Shown here: one piece after another, positions 48,404 through 60,167 of the stretch
Numbering within the stretch: position 1 is the first letter of the stretch
How the letters are laid out: the number at the start of each line of letters is the position of its first letter
Made by a program: the position numbers and the translations under genes
Source of the DNA: Eutrigla gurnardus
Taxonomy: Eukaryota; Chordata; Actinopteri; Perciformes; Triglidae
Assembly (NCBI GenBank): GCA_963514095.1
Contig: OY741280.1
Coordinates: 13,648,297 to 13,712,296, forward strand
Reading direction: 5' to 3'
Length of the DNA: 64,000 nt
Notes under the pieces: generated by a model
What the model saw: only the letters and a program-made list of their open reading frames with translations
What the model was told of the DNA's origin: nothing
The model's database searches: none

Positions 48404-49599
48404 CATTGGTCCTGCTCTGTTGAGATATTACTTCTATATCATTTCTTTTACAGCTATTTTTGACATTGTTAGCCATTAATTTGGACTTTGCAACATTGTA
48501 GAGCAACACAAATCTTTTATCTCACATAAGGCAATGCATGTGTCATGAATTATTTTCAGACATGTATAACTTTTATCTGTCAGTGAGGTCATGAATTTGC
48601 TGACTCAGCAGAAAGGGGGGGTTTTCAGTGTACTTTATAAGGCCATTAAGAAAATGCTCCCTGGAACACCAGCTGAATAAGCCCTGGGGCTTTGACTTCC
48701 ACTAATCATCTTAAGCAAAGCATGGCCACCAATGTGCCTGCAAGGGAACACCTGTCCACAGCAAATGCATAGTGGTCACAAATTGTCACCGTAATCTCTC
48801 TCATCATTATCATGCAATAGTCAGTAATAAATAAGCTTATTAAGTTGTCATATAATCTATGTCATAAAGGAATGCAAAGAAAAATGAAGCCTACAACTAT
48901 TTATCCTGATCATTTGAATCCCTGCAAAGCACTAGTTTGCAAAGGAAAAAACAGTAAGGCAGATAAATTACACATAAAGCATGCAAAACTGTGGTTAGAA
49001 AATGAATTCGCATTAACTGCACTGCACGGCTGCACAAAAGCTAATAAATCAACTTTTCCTCTATTTTAAGCTTTTTAAATATTTGATATGATGCTCTACA
49101 GGGGGTTATTTGATTTTGTTTTGTTTCTCCTCCCTATCAGCCAGTTGTGTTCCAAGATAAAATAAGAAAAGATTACACTATTTATCCTCTCGGATAAAAC
49201 AGAGCAAATGAAAATATGGAAATTAGAGGATGTGCAACATTAATCATAACTGAAATTAAAACTACGAGGATATATAGATGATGATTGATGACATAAATAC
49301 AGGAATAAATAGCCTACAGGAAATTGAGAGGGGAAAAGCTGTACAATAAATGTAATATTCAGGTGCTATTCACGTTTGTGCACACAAACTTCCAACAGTT
49401 TCACTCTTCATTACAGTTTCTTCATATAACTGACATGTTTTGAACATATTTTAAAGCGTGTAAACTTTGTCTTTAATAATACAGAACTGCCAGTAGCTAC
49501 TTATGTTCATACTATAACCGCAAACATTTATTTAAACGTCAAAGTGAACGTTTTACATGCTAATCGCCGTCCAGGTGCCGGGTTTCTTGTTGCCAGGAC

Positions 49600-49875
49600 A
49601 ACACGGCTTCCCATTGGTCGACTCCGCTGCGCCACGTGACGACCGGCCTTGACGTCACGCCGAGAGTCTGCAGGGCTCAGCGGAGTCTGTGTGCAGCAGA
49701 AGAAGCCTGCTGGAGTTCGGACTGAGTACAAGCCGGGAAAAGCGAAGCTCCTGAAAGCCTCCTGGAAGCCGTTGCCGCCTCGTCTATGAAACTTTTAAAC
49801 CGTCCGCTCCTTTGTCACGAGTTCATGGACCATTAGAGGCTTTTAACAACCCCTCCACAGGAACTTAAAAGCGAG
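49600..49875 (+). promoter_or_regulatory. ncald: Probable ncald promoter and noncoding first exon
   Basis: A GC- and CpG-rich island stands out from the AT-rich surroundings. It has an inverted CCAAT box (ATTGG, 49613-49617), an E-box (CACGTG, 49633-49638) and a perfect CRE (TGACGTCA, 49650-49657). It ends in a strong donor, GCGAG then GTAAGTTG, with the exon end at 49875. It is the nearest plus-strand promoter-like element upstream of ncald, 7.7 kb away. Linkage to ncald is inferred. Confidence 0.6.
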
Positions 49876-52349
49876 GTAAGTTGTCGCTCGTGTTGTGTCC
49901 GTCCCTCCCTCGTAGTTTGTAAGCTTCCTGTTGTTTTTTCTCTCTCTCTTTTTTGCTGTTGCTTGCAGCTCAGGTGAGATGAGTTTACAGGTTCACATCT
50001 CCCACTAACGTCGTCACTCCTATCCGTCTGTATGATAAACAGAAAGTTTTTTTTAAACGTTTTCTGCCGTAACTTTCCAGTGCAGCAGCGTTACAAGATG
50101 CTAGCAGCGGATAAAGCTTTAACTAGATTTCTAATCGGATGAGGCTGCTTCTTCTGTCCTGAATCAAGCCTCGGGGGGAGCTGGTGGAGGTGCACCCTCC
50201 TTATTTAATTGTGAAATGAGTGAGGAGAGGAAGTGGGGAAAAGGGGGGAGTCCTCTCCTGCTACCACACAAGGCTGGGTGAGGAAGGGTATCTCATTTCA
50301 GCAAACACAGATCAGTGAGTGAGTGGGTTGAAGCAGCTAGCACCATTGGACTGGTGGTGCTTTATCTTGACTAGTGAGTTGAGATGTTTGTTTCAGTGTG
50401 AATGAAGTCCTCTCTTAGTGAACAGTCCATGCTGAATGGATCAAATAGTTGGCTGATTTTGGTGATCAGTGTATCTATTACATTAATGTTCAAGTTTTTT
50501 TATTATATGAAGTGAACAGTTCATATAAATTGAATATAGCAATTTCCCTGAACCCAAGATGAGCTATTTAAATCACTCCTAATACAACAAACAGAACAGA
50601 AGTTACTAATGGATTGTTTAGTCTTTAAAATACCAGAAACTGTGTGTTTCAGTGTCATTTATAAGTCCAAACATTAACTTCTCAAATGTGAGGATTTCTT
50701 TTACAGTATATAGACTAAATCATTACTATAAAAAAAAAACTATTGACAATTTAATCATTAATGCAAAAGGTCATTTGTGGCGACCCTACATTAAATTGCT
50801 TTATCACTGGACCGTTTTGGTTTCGGGTTTCCATTTGAAAGTCAAGCAGCCGAAGTGAGACCGAGGACTGAACGCGAGATTGCCTCCGACAGTGGCCGGT
50901 AGAATTAGAATAGAAAGATCCTGTGCTAATTTACTTTTTGTGGTGGCTTGTAGCGATTGAATGCCACTGGTTTGATTTTGATGTGGGACGTAAACAAGAG
51001 CCTGTCGTGGTAGATATTCCTCTAGCGGCCCCCGTGAAGCGTCCACAAATCTGGGCCGTCGATGAAAAGACGTGAGTGGACACAGAAGAATGTTTATGTT
51101 CAGGATATTTTAACCAAACTCCTGTCCAGCCCCAAATCTCACCTCAGGAGGCCAACAGAGCAAGAAAGTTTCAAAGACCCGCGGAGGTGCTGACGCAAGG
51201 GTGGAGCTGAGATAATAGCCCCCTTGGTGTCGGAAGCATCCCTCCAAACATTTCAAGATGCTGAACTCTTTACAAACATGAGCTAAATTTGAACAGATGT
51301 TCTATTTTCAAGTGCGTGGGCCAGACTGACCACACTGGCAGCATCCTCTGTAGTTATGCTCGTCTGGGCAGCGGTCGTTTGCTCTTTTGAATCCAGTTAG
51401 TCCTCTTTTAGAGAAAGCGGACAGGGAGAGTGATTGGGAGAGAGCGAGGATGAGTGGAAGATTAAACTGAAGGAGAAAGAGAGAGAGAGAGCACATCGAA
51501 TGCTGGGATAAAGAAATGGATTCTGTCCTGTCACACAGATAATATTTTGGGGTGGAACGCTGCATTTCCCACATGCTGTGCACCAGATATCACTGGCAGA
51601 GAGGAGTGGGAGTTGTTTAGTCATTGGACGGATTGACATTTCCATCTCTGTAGCCTTTGTCTGTACAACAGGCTGTTTGGGAGAAGCACATTTAGATATT
51701 CAGTGCACAGCAAACAACACTCCCCTCGTGCAATCAGTGACAATTTGCTGCGAGTGAATGTGTGTTTGTCCAATCCTGATTCTGCTGCAGCTCTGCTGCC
51801 TCTTTGCAGTTGTTGTCAGTGACACTTTTTTTTTCTTTTCTTTTATATCTTGCACTCATTCGCTCGCTCATAATGGCTTCTCTGTCATGATTGTGGTTTT
51901 CTGCAGCGCCTTGACGCACAACGCTCTCCAGCTGACAATGGGAGCTCATGTGTGCTGCATTATGATGAAGTTGCTACTTCGGGTTGCTCAAAGTATGCAT
52001 GGGATTTAGGGAAGTGGTTTACGAAATCATCCAGCAAATAAACCATTTTTTAATTCACGTTAATCACACAAAAAAACTATTAATGGAAATCCAAACCCTG
52101 TCAATTGTACAGAGATTTGAGTCAATTTGACCGTTGTGTCTACTGATGTCTGTAGAAATGATTGATAGAGGCCATAATGAGGGTAATATTTGTGATAAAC
52201 ACAAATATTAAGGAAGTATAAGAGGAAATTGTGGCTACGTTTACAGCTGTCGCTATCAAAGTTTGTGTTTAAAGAGTGACTTGACCTTCAGCATCAGTTT
52301 GATGTGAAACCGTCTCGTGTTTGCACTCATGTGGAGGATCTCGGCTGCA

Positions 52350-52545
52350 GCTATGTATTATATTCATTATCGACCAATCTGCTGATTATTTTCTTGAGTA
52401 ATTGTTTAGTCTACTTTTTAATTTCAGAGCCTATTAAAGTAAAGCGGTAAATCGTCATATTAAAGAAGCTAAAAGCAGAGAAAGTTGATTGAAAGATAAG
52501 TCAATCGTGAAATTAGTGTCAATTAGTTAATAAAAAAGAAAGAAA
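52350..52545 (+). repeat. Copy of the AT-rich interspersed teleost repeat
   Basis: 'cattatcgaccaatctgctg' followed by 'attattttcttgagtaattg' and a later 'gtcaattagttaat' mark the ends of the same family as 26062-26525, with the interior partly lost. Confidence 0.65.
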
Positions 52546-55489
52546 TATTTAAACTTGGGGAAGTTTATGTCAGAAGATTACTTTCACTTTGAGTTGTTAC
52601 AGGCTCACACTCTCACTTTCTAATCCTTTTACTAATACCCTTTTCGTCTTGGCAGTTGTTCTGCTCTGCTGAAGATGCTGGTTTGCCCCAGACAGACTCA
52701 GGTGCAGATCGGACCAACAGCAGACCAGCTCTGACCTTACACGCAGGAGATACAGTTGCGGTCAGACATTCGAAGCACGCTACACTGAACGGCGGTCGTC
52801 ACGATACTCGTAACGTGAGCGCGGGTCCTCCCGAAGCTATGCTGTGCTGCAGCTCCGTTTGATTGTGGTTTGAAATGCGCTGCTGATCAGATGTGAGATT
52901 GCCGCACAGAGAACACGGTTAAAGAGATGCATATGGTGTGTTGAGATGGTGGGAGCTGCAAAGCATCGTTTTTTAGAGGAGAAAAAAATAGCAAAAATGA
53001 GAAACCGTCACCCTGTGGTTCATGTGCACCAGAAATAACACATTTAGTTTTTCATTGTACTGTAATATACTGGCAGCTTTCTGTGCTCAACGTTGCTCAC
53101 ATGCAGCAAAATGTATAGCCTAGCATATCATTTTTTGTCATCCTGAACTTTATTTAACTGAACTTTAATTACACCGATGTTTATCTCTAACAGAGCGTCA
53201 AAACTCACAGTTGTTTCTGAGTTTCTGAGTGTTACCAGCTGTCTTAATTGCATGAAATCAACATCTATTTCATTTAAACACTTAAGCGCCAGAGGACATG
53301 GATTCTAAATAACAAAAGTACTTTCACACTAACATGTATTTGTTTTTTTACTTCAGCTAGAGGACGGTAAATAACTTAAGCTAAAAATATGATGTTGTTC
53401 GTTCAGCAGAAATGCTAAAAAAGAAATCACTGATTTAAACTTGTGTGTGTGAATTTCAGATGGTTTCTTTCCATGCCGTTTTTAAACCTGTTTCCGAGCT
53501 CGACGCACAACTCTGAGCTCTTGCAAGAGCAGATGATCCAAACCGATTTCTCACTTCAATAGCAGAGAAGAAAGAGAGCATTTGTGATGCTGCCGTCCTC
53601 AAAATCATGTGTCTGGTGCTGCCTGAAACCTAACATTTGAGTTTGATCTGTGCTGCCGCCTTTTAGGTTTGTTCCAATTTGATCTTATTTTTCTTTTAAA
53701 TATCTTTTCACAGCTGAATTATTTAATTCTGACCTGTGGGTGAATATCAGATTGCAGATCTTGGAAGTCTAATAACTGCTTGCCTGTTAGGTTGAGAGTG
53801 ACTGGCCTCAGCACTGCAGCCTGATCTCAGACGGATCATATTTCTTTATGAATGTGTCATTCATGAGCTATACCTGTGTTGATCGTGTCTCTTTCAGTCA
53901 CGCTGGCTCTCTGTTGGTCTCCCCCTGGCTTTCTGCGGCTCTCTGTGGGATTATCTGTGGGACCTTTGGGTTCAGATTTACCTGAAGGATATAAATGTAG
54001 ACTTCTGCCTGTTACGCAACAAGATGTTCTAGGATGAATGTCGAGGGCCTTGGATTCAAGGAGCAAGATGAATGCCTCAACAGTTCATCAGCTGCCGCAG
54101 TACAAAAGTATTGGTTGCACGGTTGTAAGATTTCGATTTCAAGCAGAAGTGCCAAACAGTCACTGGTTTCAGCTCAAATGTGAAGATTTGCAGCTTTTCG
54201 TTGTTAATATATGATTTAAAAAATGTTATATCTTTACATTTTGGGCTGTTGATTGGACTAAACCATTTGAAAATGTCATTGGTTCAATTTAACTATTTTC
54301 TAGTATGCTATAGACCATGTAGTTTTATAAAGAAAATATTGAATGGAAATGAAAATAAGGTGTTTTCCTGATGTGCTCCTCTCGGCTTTGATTAACAGTT
54401 GGCGGTTACTGATTATGTTGTGTCATGATATTGTCTTTAGTTGAATATAATGCAGCTTTGTTGTTGTTGGTTTTAGGAGTTAAATCCGTCTCAAAGTCCA
54501 GTAGCTTGATCCTGTCCTCTGCTTTACATCTCAAAGAACGTTTAGCAGAGGACAACAGAAAGTGATTTTACCTGCACAGATCACAACTCTTATCTCGGGC
54601 CTGTTCTCCTCTCACAAGTTTAATCAAGTGCCTGGTGTTCACCATCCTGTCTTGACCTTATGAGATGGTAGTGAAGGACTTGGCTCCACCATGTGACCTG
54701 TCCACTCGCCAAAGCCTCTGTTATGTAACAGTGTCATCAAAGGTTTCCCAGCAGCAGGTAAGAGCATTACCGGCTAATTGTAGGCAGTGATCTCTGAGGG
54801 CCAGAAATAGCTGAGTTCTTAGGGATGTTCAGTGGAGGTCTGAGCTCTCATCCATACATCTCTTCTTTTAAAAAATAGAAACCTTCAGCCAGGAGGGAGG
54901 GATTGGGTGCAGTGTGGACACACAACAACTTTCATTTTTAAAGGGAGTAACGAGGAAAGTATTTGTACTCTTGTAGACCAGTTCATAAAACAAAAAATTC
55001 AAGATTTTCAGTTAATCAATTTATATATATATTTCCAGAAAATGTCATAAAATAGAAATGGGAATTATAAGATATTTTCATATTGAGAGTAAGAACGACA
55101 CTAATTAACCTTCCCTCCCTCATAGTTGAATGCGGAGAGAAACATTTGTTGTGGTTAAATGGTGAAATGAGGGTATGATTAGAGCCGCAGCTGAAAGCAA
55201 ACAATTAAACAAGCTGTTTGTCTGTACAGAACGTTGAACTAAACGCTGTTGGGAATCAAAGACGGTAGCGTCAACACAGCCTCAATAACCATGAAAACAC
55301 TCCACAGTCCATTAAAAAATTAAAATGCAGATTGCGGAGTATGTGTCAGAACGGCAAGAAACAAAGAATGAGTGTATGAATGGAGGTAGTCAGGAGGGTG
55401 TCAATTAATGAGTGTGCGTGTGTGTAAATTGGAACAGTAAATTGGAACAGGCTTTTGAATTTAAACTGCATTTGTATGCATTTAAATGT

Positions 55490-55760
55490 TCAAGTGAATT
55501 ATCTTCAATTAATTGCTTGGTCTATAAAACATTCGAAAATAGCGACAACATCACATCACAATAATCTACAACACAGTGATGGCATTAAATGCATTATTTT
55601 TCTCCCCAACTAACAGTCCCAAACCAGAAATTATTCAGTTTACAATAATGAAAGATTAGAAAAAGAAGCACGTTCTCACATTTGAGAAATTGGAAATGTT
55701 TGGCACGTTCGCTTGAAAAGTCACTCGAGCGATTAATAGATGATCAAAACGGCTAGACGC
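55490..55760 (+). repeat. Copy of the AT-rich interspersed teleost repeat
   Basis: 'ttaattgcttggtctataaa', 'cacatttgagaaattggaaa' and 'cgcttgaaaagtcactcgag' are landmark stretches of this family. The left end is incomplete. Confidence 0.7.
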
Positions 55761-57536
55761 TTTGCTTCAGTCTAATTTAAAGGGAGCCGCTCACATTGGA
55801 CCTCCGCTGTGTCGCTGCTGCGTTTTGTTCCAGGAGTGATGAGTGTGTAAACAGGTGTTAATCCCCTTTTCAAACTGCTCCACCATTCATGCCGGCAATC
55901 GAAGTGAACTATGAGTAACAGCAGGGAAGTCATTAGAGGTGGCTGCCACATTGCTAGAGCCCCATGGTCTATTTGGAGTTAATTAAAGGATTATAGCTGG
56001 CTGTTTATGGAACATGCAAGTGGGAAATTAATGGAGAAGAAGACGGGGGTCCTAAACTACTAATCATGCTATTTAATTCAAATTGCAACCACTTCTTCAC
56101 CTATTCATACAGTTTCACTAAAATGTATTTTAATTGCTTAATCAAATTGTTGTAGGGCAGAATAGGACTCTGGAGTCATTTATTATAGTAAGATAAGCCA
56201 CAAACGTTGACAGGAAACCACAGAAGTGACAGATCTTCATTGCCCTGCCTAGAAACAGCTACCTGTACAGTAATTTGCTTTGGTTTGTCCCGACATCGCT
56301 GATGTTATCTGTCATTATCCCCGGGCTAAGCTTAGAACAGCTCTCCTCTTCTCTTTAGCCTGGACAGCTCAGCAGCAGCTAGCGGCCTGACGCATATGTA
56401 TCTGCTGATGAACTGCGTCTTCTGTTGAGTGTTTTAGCTCTCTGCTCACTAACGACTCATTCGTTAAAGGTGGAGTGTGATTTTTATCAGGCACATTGGA
56501 ACAGCTACATTCCTAGCAAAAAAACTATTGAAATGGTTCTTCAGGTTTACTACATATATATACATTTAATGCAGGTTTTATTTCATAAGCTGCATCAAGA
56601 CCCGATAAACGATCTCGATTATGAAAACGGAGGATGTGTATGTGTTGACGCATCGCAGTTCCTGCAGGAAATGGAAGATGCATCGGCAGAGATGCAAGCA
56701 CAGACACACTGGCATGAATTGGGGTTATCAACAGTTGACGTGCTACACTGTAGGTTGTGCATCTGTGGTGGTCGTGCACCATGAAGCATTTGGTGGTCTC
56801 CTGTTGCAGGTGCATGGGGGACTGAGCCTGCTTGTGCATGTGCACAAGACCACGCACTCAACGTTATCTCCCCCCGCTTCTAATTTATCAAGTCATATCA
56901 GGCTTTTATGATGTTTATTTGCATCTTGTCACGAAATGGCAATGGACAAAATATATAAAAAAAAATTCTATTTGAATAACAGCTCTATGTGATAACACTC
57001 TGCGTTTCAAGTATATATCAGGGCATTTTGACATCTCAAAACTCCCTGCAGAGTTTCCCACAGGAAATGATTCAGCAGAAGTGGTAAGTCAAGCAGACCC
57101 TGAAGCATCTCACCTGGTGAGCAGTTTAGTTGTTAGATGATGGCTAACCTCGTTTTTAGCAGCTGAAGATGCAGATAATTCCATCAGAAGCTTTGTTGTT
57201 TGAAGGAGAGTGAATTTTGGTGAAGGATGATGTTCTGTTCGTGTTGAAGCTTGTTCCACTGCCCCCAAGTGGAGAACAAGTTAATTATTGCAAGTTTAAA
57301 GGTATTTTTGGTGTCATTATGTATTGGTTGTTTACGTGAACAACAACAAACTGCTACCCTTTAAAAGAGCAGTTAATCCAGCTTTTTATTGTTGACAGAG
57401 CATTAAGACTACGGTCTTTTCCTCTTTACATCACTGTCCTTTTTCACGGCCTTCCTTCCCCCTCTTGTATCAAAAAGGCTCATGGTCATTTAGGATTATT
57501 TCTAACATGCTTGTTCTGTCCTCTCTCTTTCATCAG

Positions 57537-60020
57537 TCTTGAAATTGCTGCTGCCGTCACATCGACCACAGCCTAAACAGAAGCAGCGACCATGGGCAAA
57601 CAGAACAGCAAGCTCCGTCCCGACGTCATGCAGGACCTGATGGAGAACACGGACTTCACCGAACATGAGATCATGGAGTGGTACAAGGGCTTCTTGCGGG
57701 ACTGCCCCAGCGGCGCGCTCTCCATGGAGGAGTTCAAGAAGATCTACGCCAACTTCTTCCCTTACGGGGACGCCTCCAAATTCGCTGAACATGTTTTCCG
57801 CACGTTCGACGCCAACGGAGATGGCACCATCGACTTCAGGGAGTTCATCATCGCCCTGAGTGTGACCTCTCGTGGTCGGCTGGAGCAGAAGTTGAAGTGG
57901 GCATTCAGTATGTACGATCTGGACGGGAACGGATACATCAGCAAGGCAGAGATGCTGGAGATTGTATCGGTGGGTTTGCTGGCTCTAGAGTTATTTGTTT
58001 TGGTCTGTCCCAACTATTCAGACTTTGTGCTTCTCAAGCTTCATAGAGCCCTCAGTCTTTCCATGTTCCCTGGTCCTAAAACGACTTCTGCAGTGAAACA
58101 ACATTTTTCTCAGCCTTCCACACAGCAGCTGCGACATCATATATCCATCTGCTTCTGTGTTCTGCACCATTTGACTGCCCACAGCAGGAAAACCAGCCAC
58201 TGTGTAATTTTAGAAACCAGCAGTTCCTCTCAGGCCCGTCAGACATCTCTAAATACGACTCGACTGTAGTGTATTTCTAGATGGGAGCGGCCCTCCTCTG
58301 ATCCTCGTTTTGACTCAGCATTACATCCAGCAGCTGTGCAGTTCTGAGCTGCCCCCCCCCAATCATGTCCTCAGCAGAACCAGTGTTGCTTTAAAACAAG
58401 TAGTCAGGCAAAAGACATGACTGTCTAATATAGGGCTATAGTTAATGGTTATTTCCATGATCAACTCCCAGACGATGTCTTAAAATGTCTTCTTTTGTCT
58501 CACCAATAGTCCAAATCCAAAAGATATGTTTTTCAAGCATATAAATACAACAACACATGCTCACATGTAAGCAATAATTGATACTTGCAGCCCCTCATCA
58601 CCATCTTGATGGTGTTTGTGTCTATGTGATGGATGCAGATGCTCTTTGGAAAGAAGAACTTCATCATTATGAGGAATATTTCACATGATCTAAGGTTAAT
58701 GTGTCTAATAGAAAATATCTCGGAAAACCTCAACAGTCAAGCAAACACATACGCTTTTTGATTTATCATCTATTTAAAGACATCAAATTCTTAGACGTGA
58801 ATACTTCCCTTTTTGTGTCTTTGCAGTGGAATCAGGCCCCAAAGCCAAACATAAATGAAAGTAATCCTTTATCTCTCTTCCTCCAGCTCCCTCCCTGCTC
58901 GAATAACTTATCAGACTGTAGACTCCTGTTGTTTTTGCCTGAGATATCTACCGTTTTAAATGTATTACACTCACATTTACAGAGTTAAAGCTTTAATGAA
59001 TGGGGGTTATTAAAGTTGACTTAACCCACCAGATGCTGTCAGAAACATAGAAGCTTCTATACTAATATTTGTGATCTGTTCCCTCATTATTCAGGCTATT
59101 TACAAAATGGTTTCCTCTGTGATGAAGATGCCTGAAGATGAGTCCACACCTGAGAAACGCACAGATAAGATCTTCAGGCAGATGGACACAAATCGAGATG
59201 GTAAGTCTTTCACTACACTGCAGTGTTCTCCGATGAAACAGCAGTGAAACATTTTCCTTGGATATCTATTCTACAAACTCAGTGATCCATCACATATTAT
59301 TCTGTTTTGCTATTGTTTGTTCTACACTTTTCCATCAGCCCTCATTAAATAGTGAAGCCTGGCAGCGCTGAGGCAAAACCAATGTAGCCCTATCAGATCC
59401 TCGAACCGGCCCAGATAAAAGAGCCCATATTAACTCTGTGGATAACGTTGCATTCAACATAATACCTCTTCACTTATCTGAGTAGATATAAGCTTTTATA
59501 CGGCTTTTATCACAGAGCTATGACCTTATTTGAATAGAAACAAAGTTTCAACCTAGTTGGTAGACACTTGAATTACTTTTTGTTTTGTTGGTTATCTGTT
59601 ATGTTTTTGTCAAAAAGTCCCAAATTATCACAAACCACCCAAGTAAATAAAAAGAAATAGAAAACAGTGTAAAACTGGTTGAATTCTGTAAATGTGCTCT
59701 AGCAGTTACAGTTAAATCCATTTAATTCAATACATTAACTGGAAAGATGCTATATTGATATACATATACATTTAATTACTTGGTAAAATGACTTAAATAA
59801 TAACATGTCACATCAACTTGGGAAGATATACGCCCTTTGTTTTCATTTTATCTATTTTTGCTGCAATGAATAAACAAGACAATTAACCGATAACCTGTGT
59901 CTCTCTCTCTCTCTCTCTATCTCAGGTAAACTGTCTCTTGAGGAGTTTGTTGAGGGAGCGAGGAATGATCCCTCCATCGTCCGGCTGCTTCAGTGCGATC
60001 CCAGCAGTGCCGGCCAGTAA
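57537..60020 (+). CDS. ncald: Neurocalcin delta (NCALD), neuronal calcium sensor
   Basis: Myristoylated EF-hand calcium sensor of the visinin-like family that moves to membranes on calcium binding and modulates receptors, guanylyl cyclase and cytoskeletal partners in neurons. 5' UTR 57537-57591; coding exons 57592-57969, 59095-59200 and 59926-60020, 192 residues plus stop. MGKQNSKL is the myristoylation signal. EF1 is degenerate (CPSG); EF2 (DANGDGTIDFRE), EF3 (DLDGNGYISKAE) and EF4 (DTNRDGKLSLEE) are intact. RPDVMQDL, TDFTEHEI, SKAEMLEIV and DTNRDGK separate it from HPCA, HPCAL1 and VSNL1. Two oddities: the exon 1-2 junction reads EIVSAIYKM instead of EIVQAIYKM, and the protein ends SSAGQ without the final Phe of mammalian NCALD. 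RNF19A and NCALD are also near each other in human 8q22. Confidence 0.94.
57970..59094 (+). other. ncald intron between coding exons 1 and 2
   Basis: The donor is GTGGGT. A fragment of the AT-rich interspersed repeat lies near 58435-58530 ('gtctcaccaatagtccaaat'). Nothing else was recognised. Confidence 0.7.
59201..59925 (+). other. ncald intron between coding exons 2 and 3
   Basis: GTAAGT donor and CTCAG acceptor. The pyrimidine tract is a CT repeat at 59899-59919. No other feature was seen. Confidence 0.8.
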
Positions 60021-60132
60021 AAAGAAAAGAAAAAAAAAAGACTTTTTCCCATCACATTTATGATTAATTTAACACAATTTCAAAGTCTCTCCCAGCTGAG
60101 ATTGTTAAAATTTGGTCACTTGATCTGTAGAG

Positions 60133-60167
<35 letters not shown>

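Larger units (their letters stand above)
41624..49599. other. Gene-free 8 kb between dehydrogenase copy B and ncald
   Basis: No coding exon is recognisable on either strand; the ORFs are short and without similarity. A possible noncoding exon for copy B ends with GTGAGT near 41981 on the minus strand (weak). The region holds a CTCF-type motif (44087), a repeat with ERE palindromes (45130-45380), a TG microsatellite (47547) and a 22-bp duplication (48360). Confidence 0.55.
49876..57536 (+). other. Presumed first intron of ncald
   Basis: The donor is GTAAGT at 49876 and the acceptor CATCAG ends at 57536. It contains AT-rich interspersed repeat copies at 52350-52545 and 55490-55760. Open frames at 51308-51645, 51758-52009 and 56425-56911 show no recognised domain. 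No other exon was found. Confidence 0.55.

Noticed and set aside
56425..56911. Overlapping frames of about 80-119 residues
   Set aside because: They occur on both strands with no domain, no splice context and no similarity that I recognise; treated as intronic DNA.
57592..58269. A 225-residue calcium-sensor form reading through the first coding exon
   Set aside because: The tail after EIVS is intron sequence; the donor at 57970 and the downstream exons restore the full EF-hand protein.
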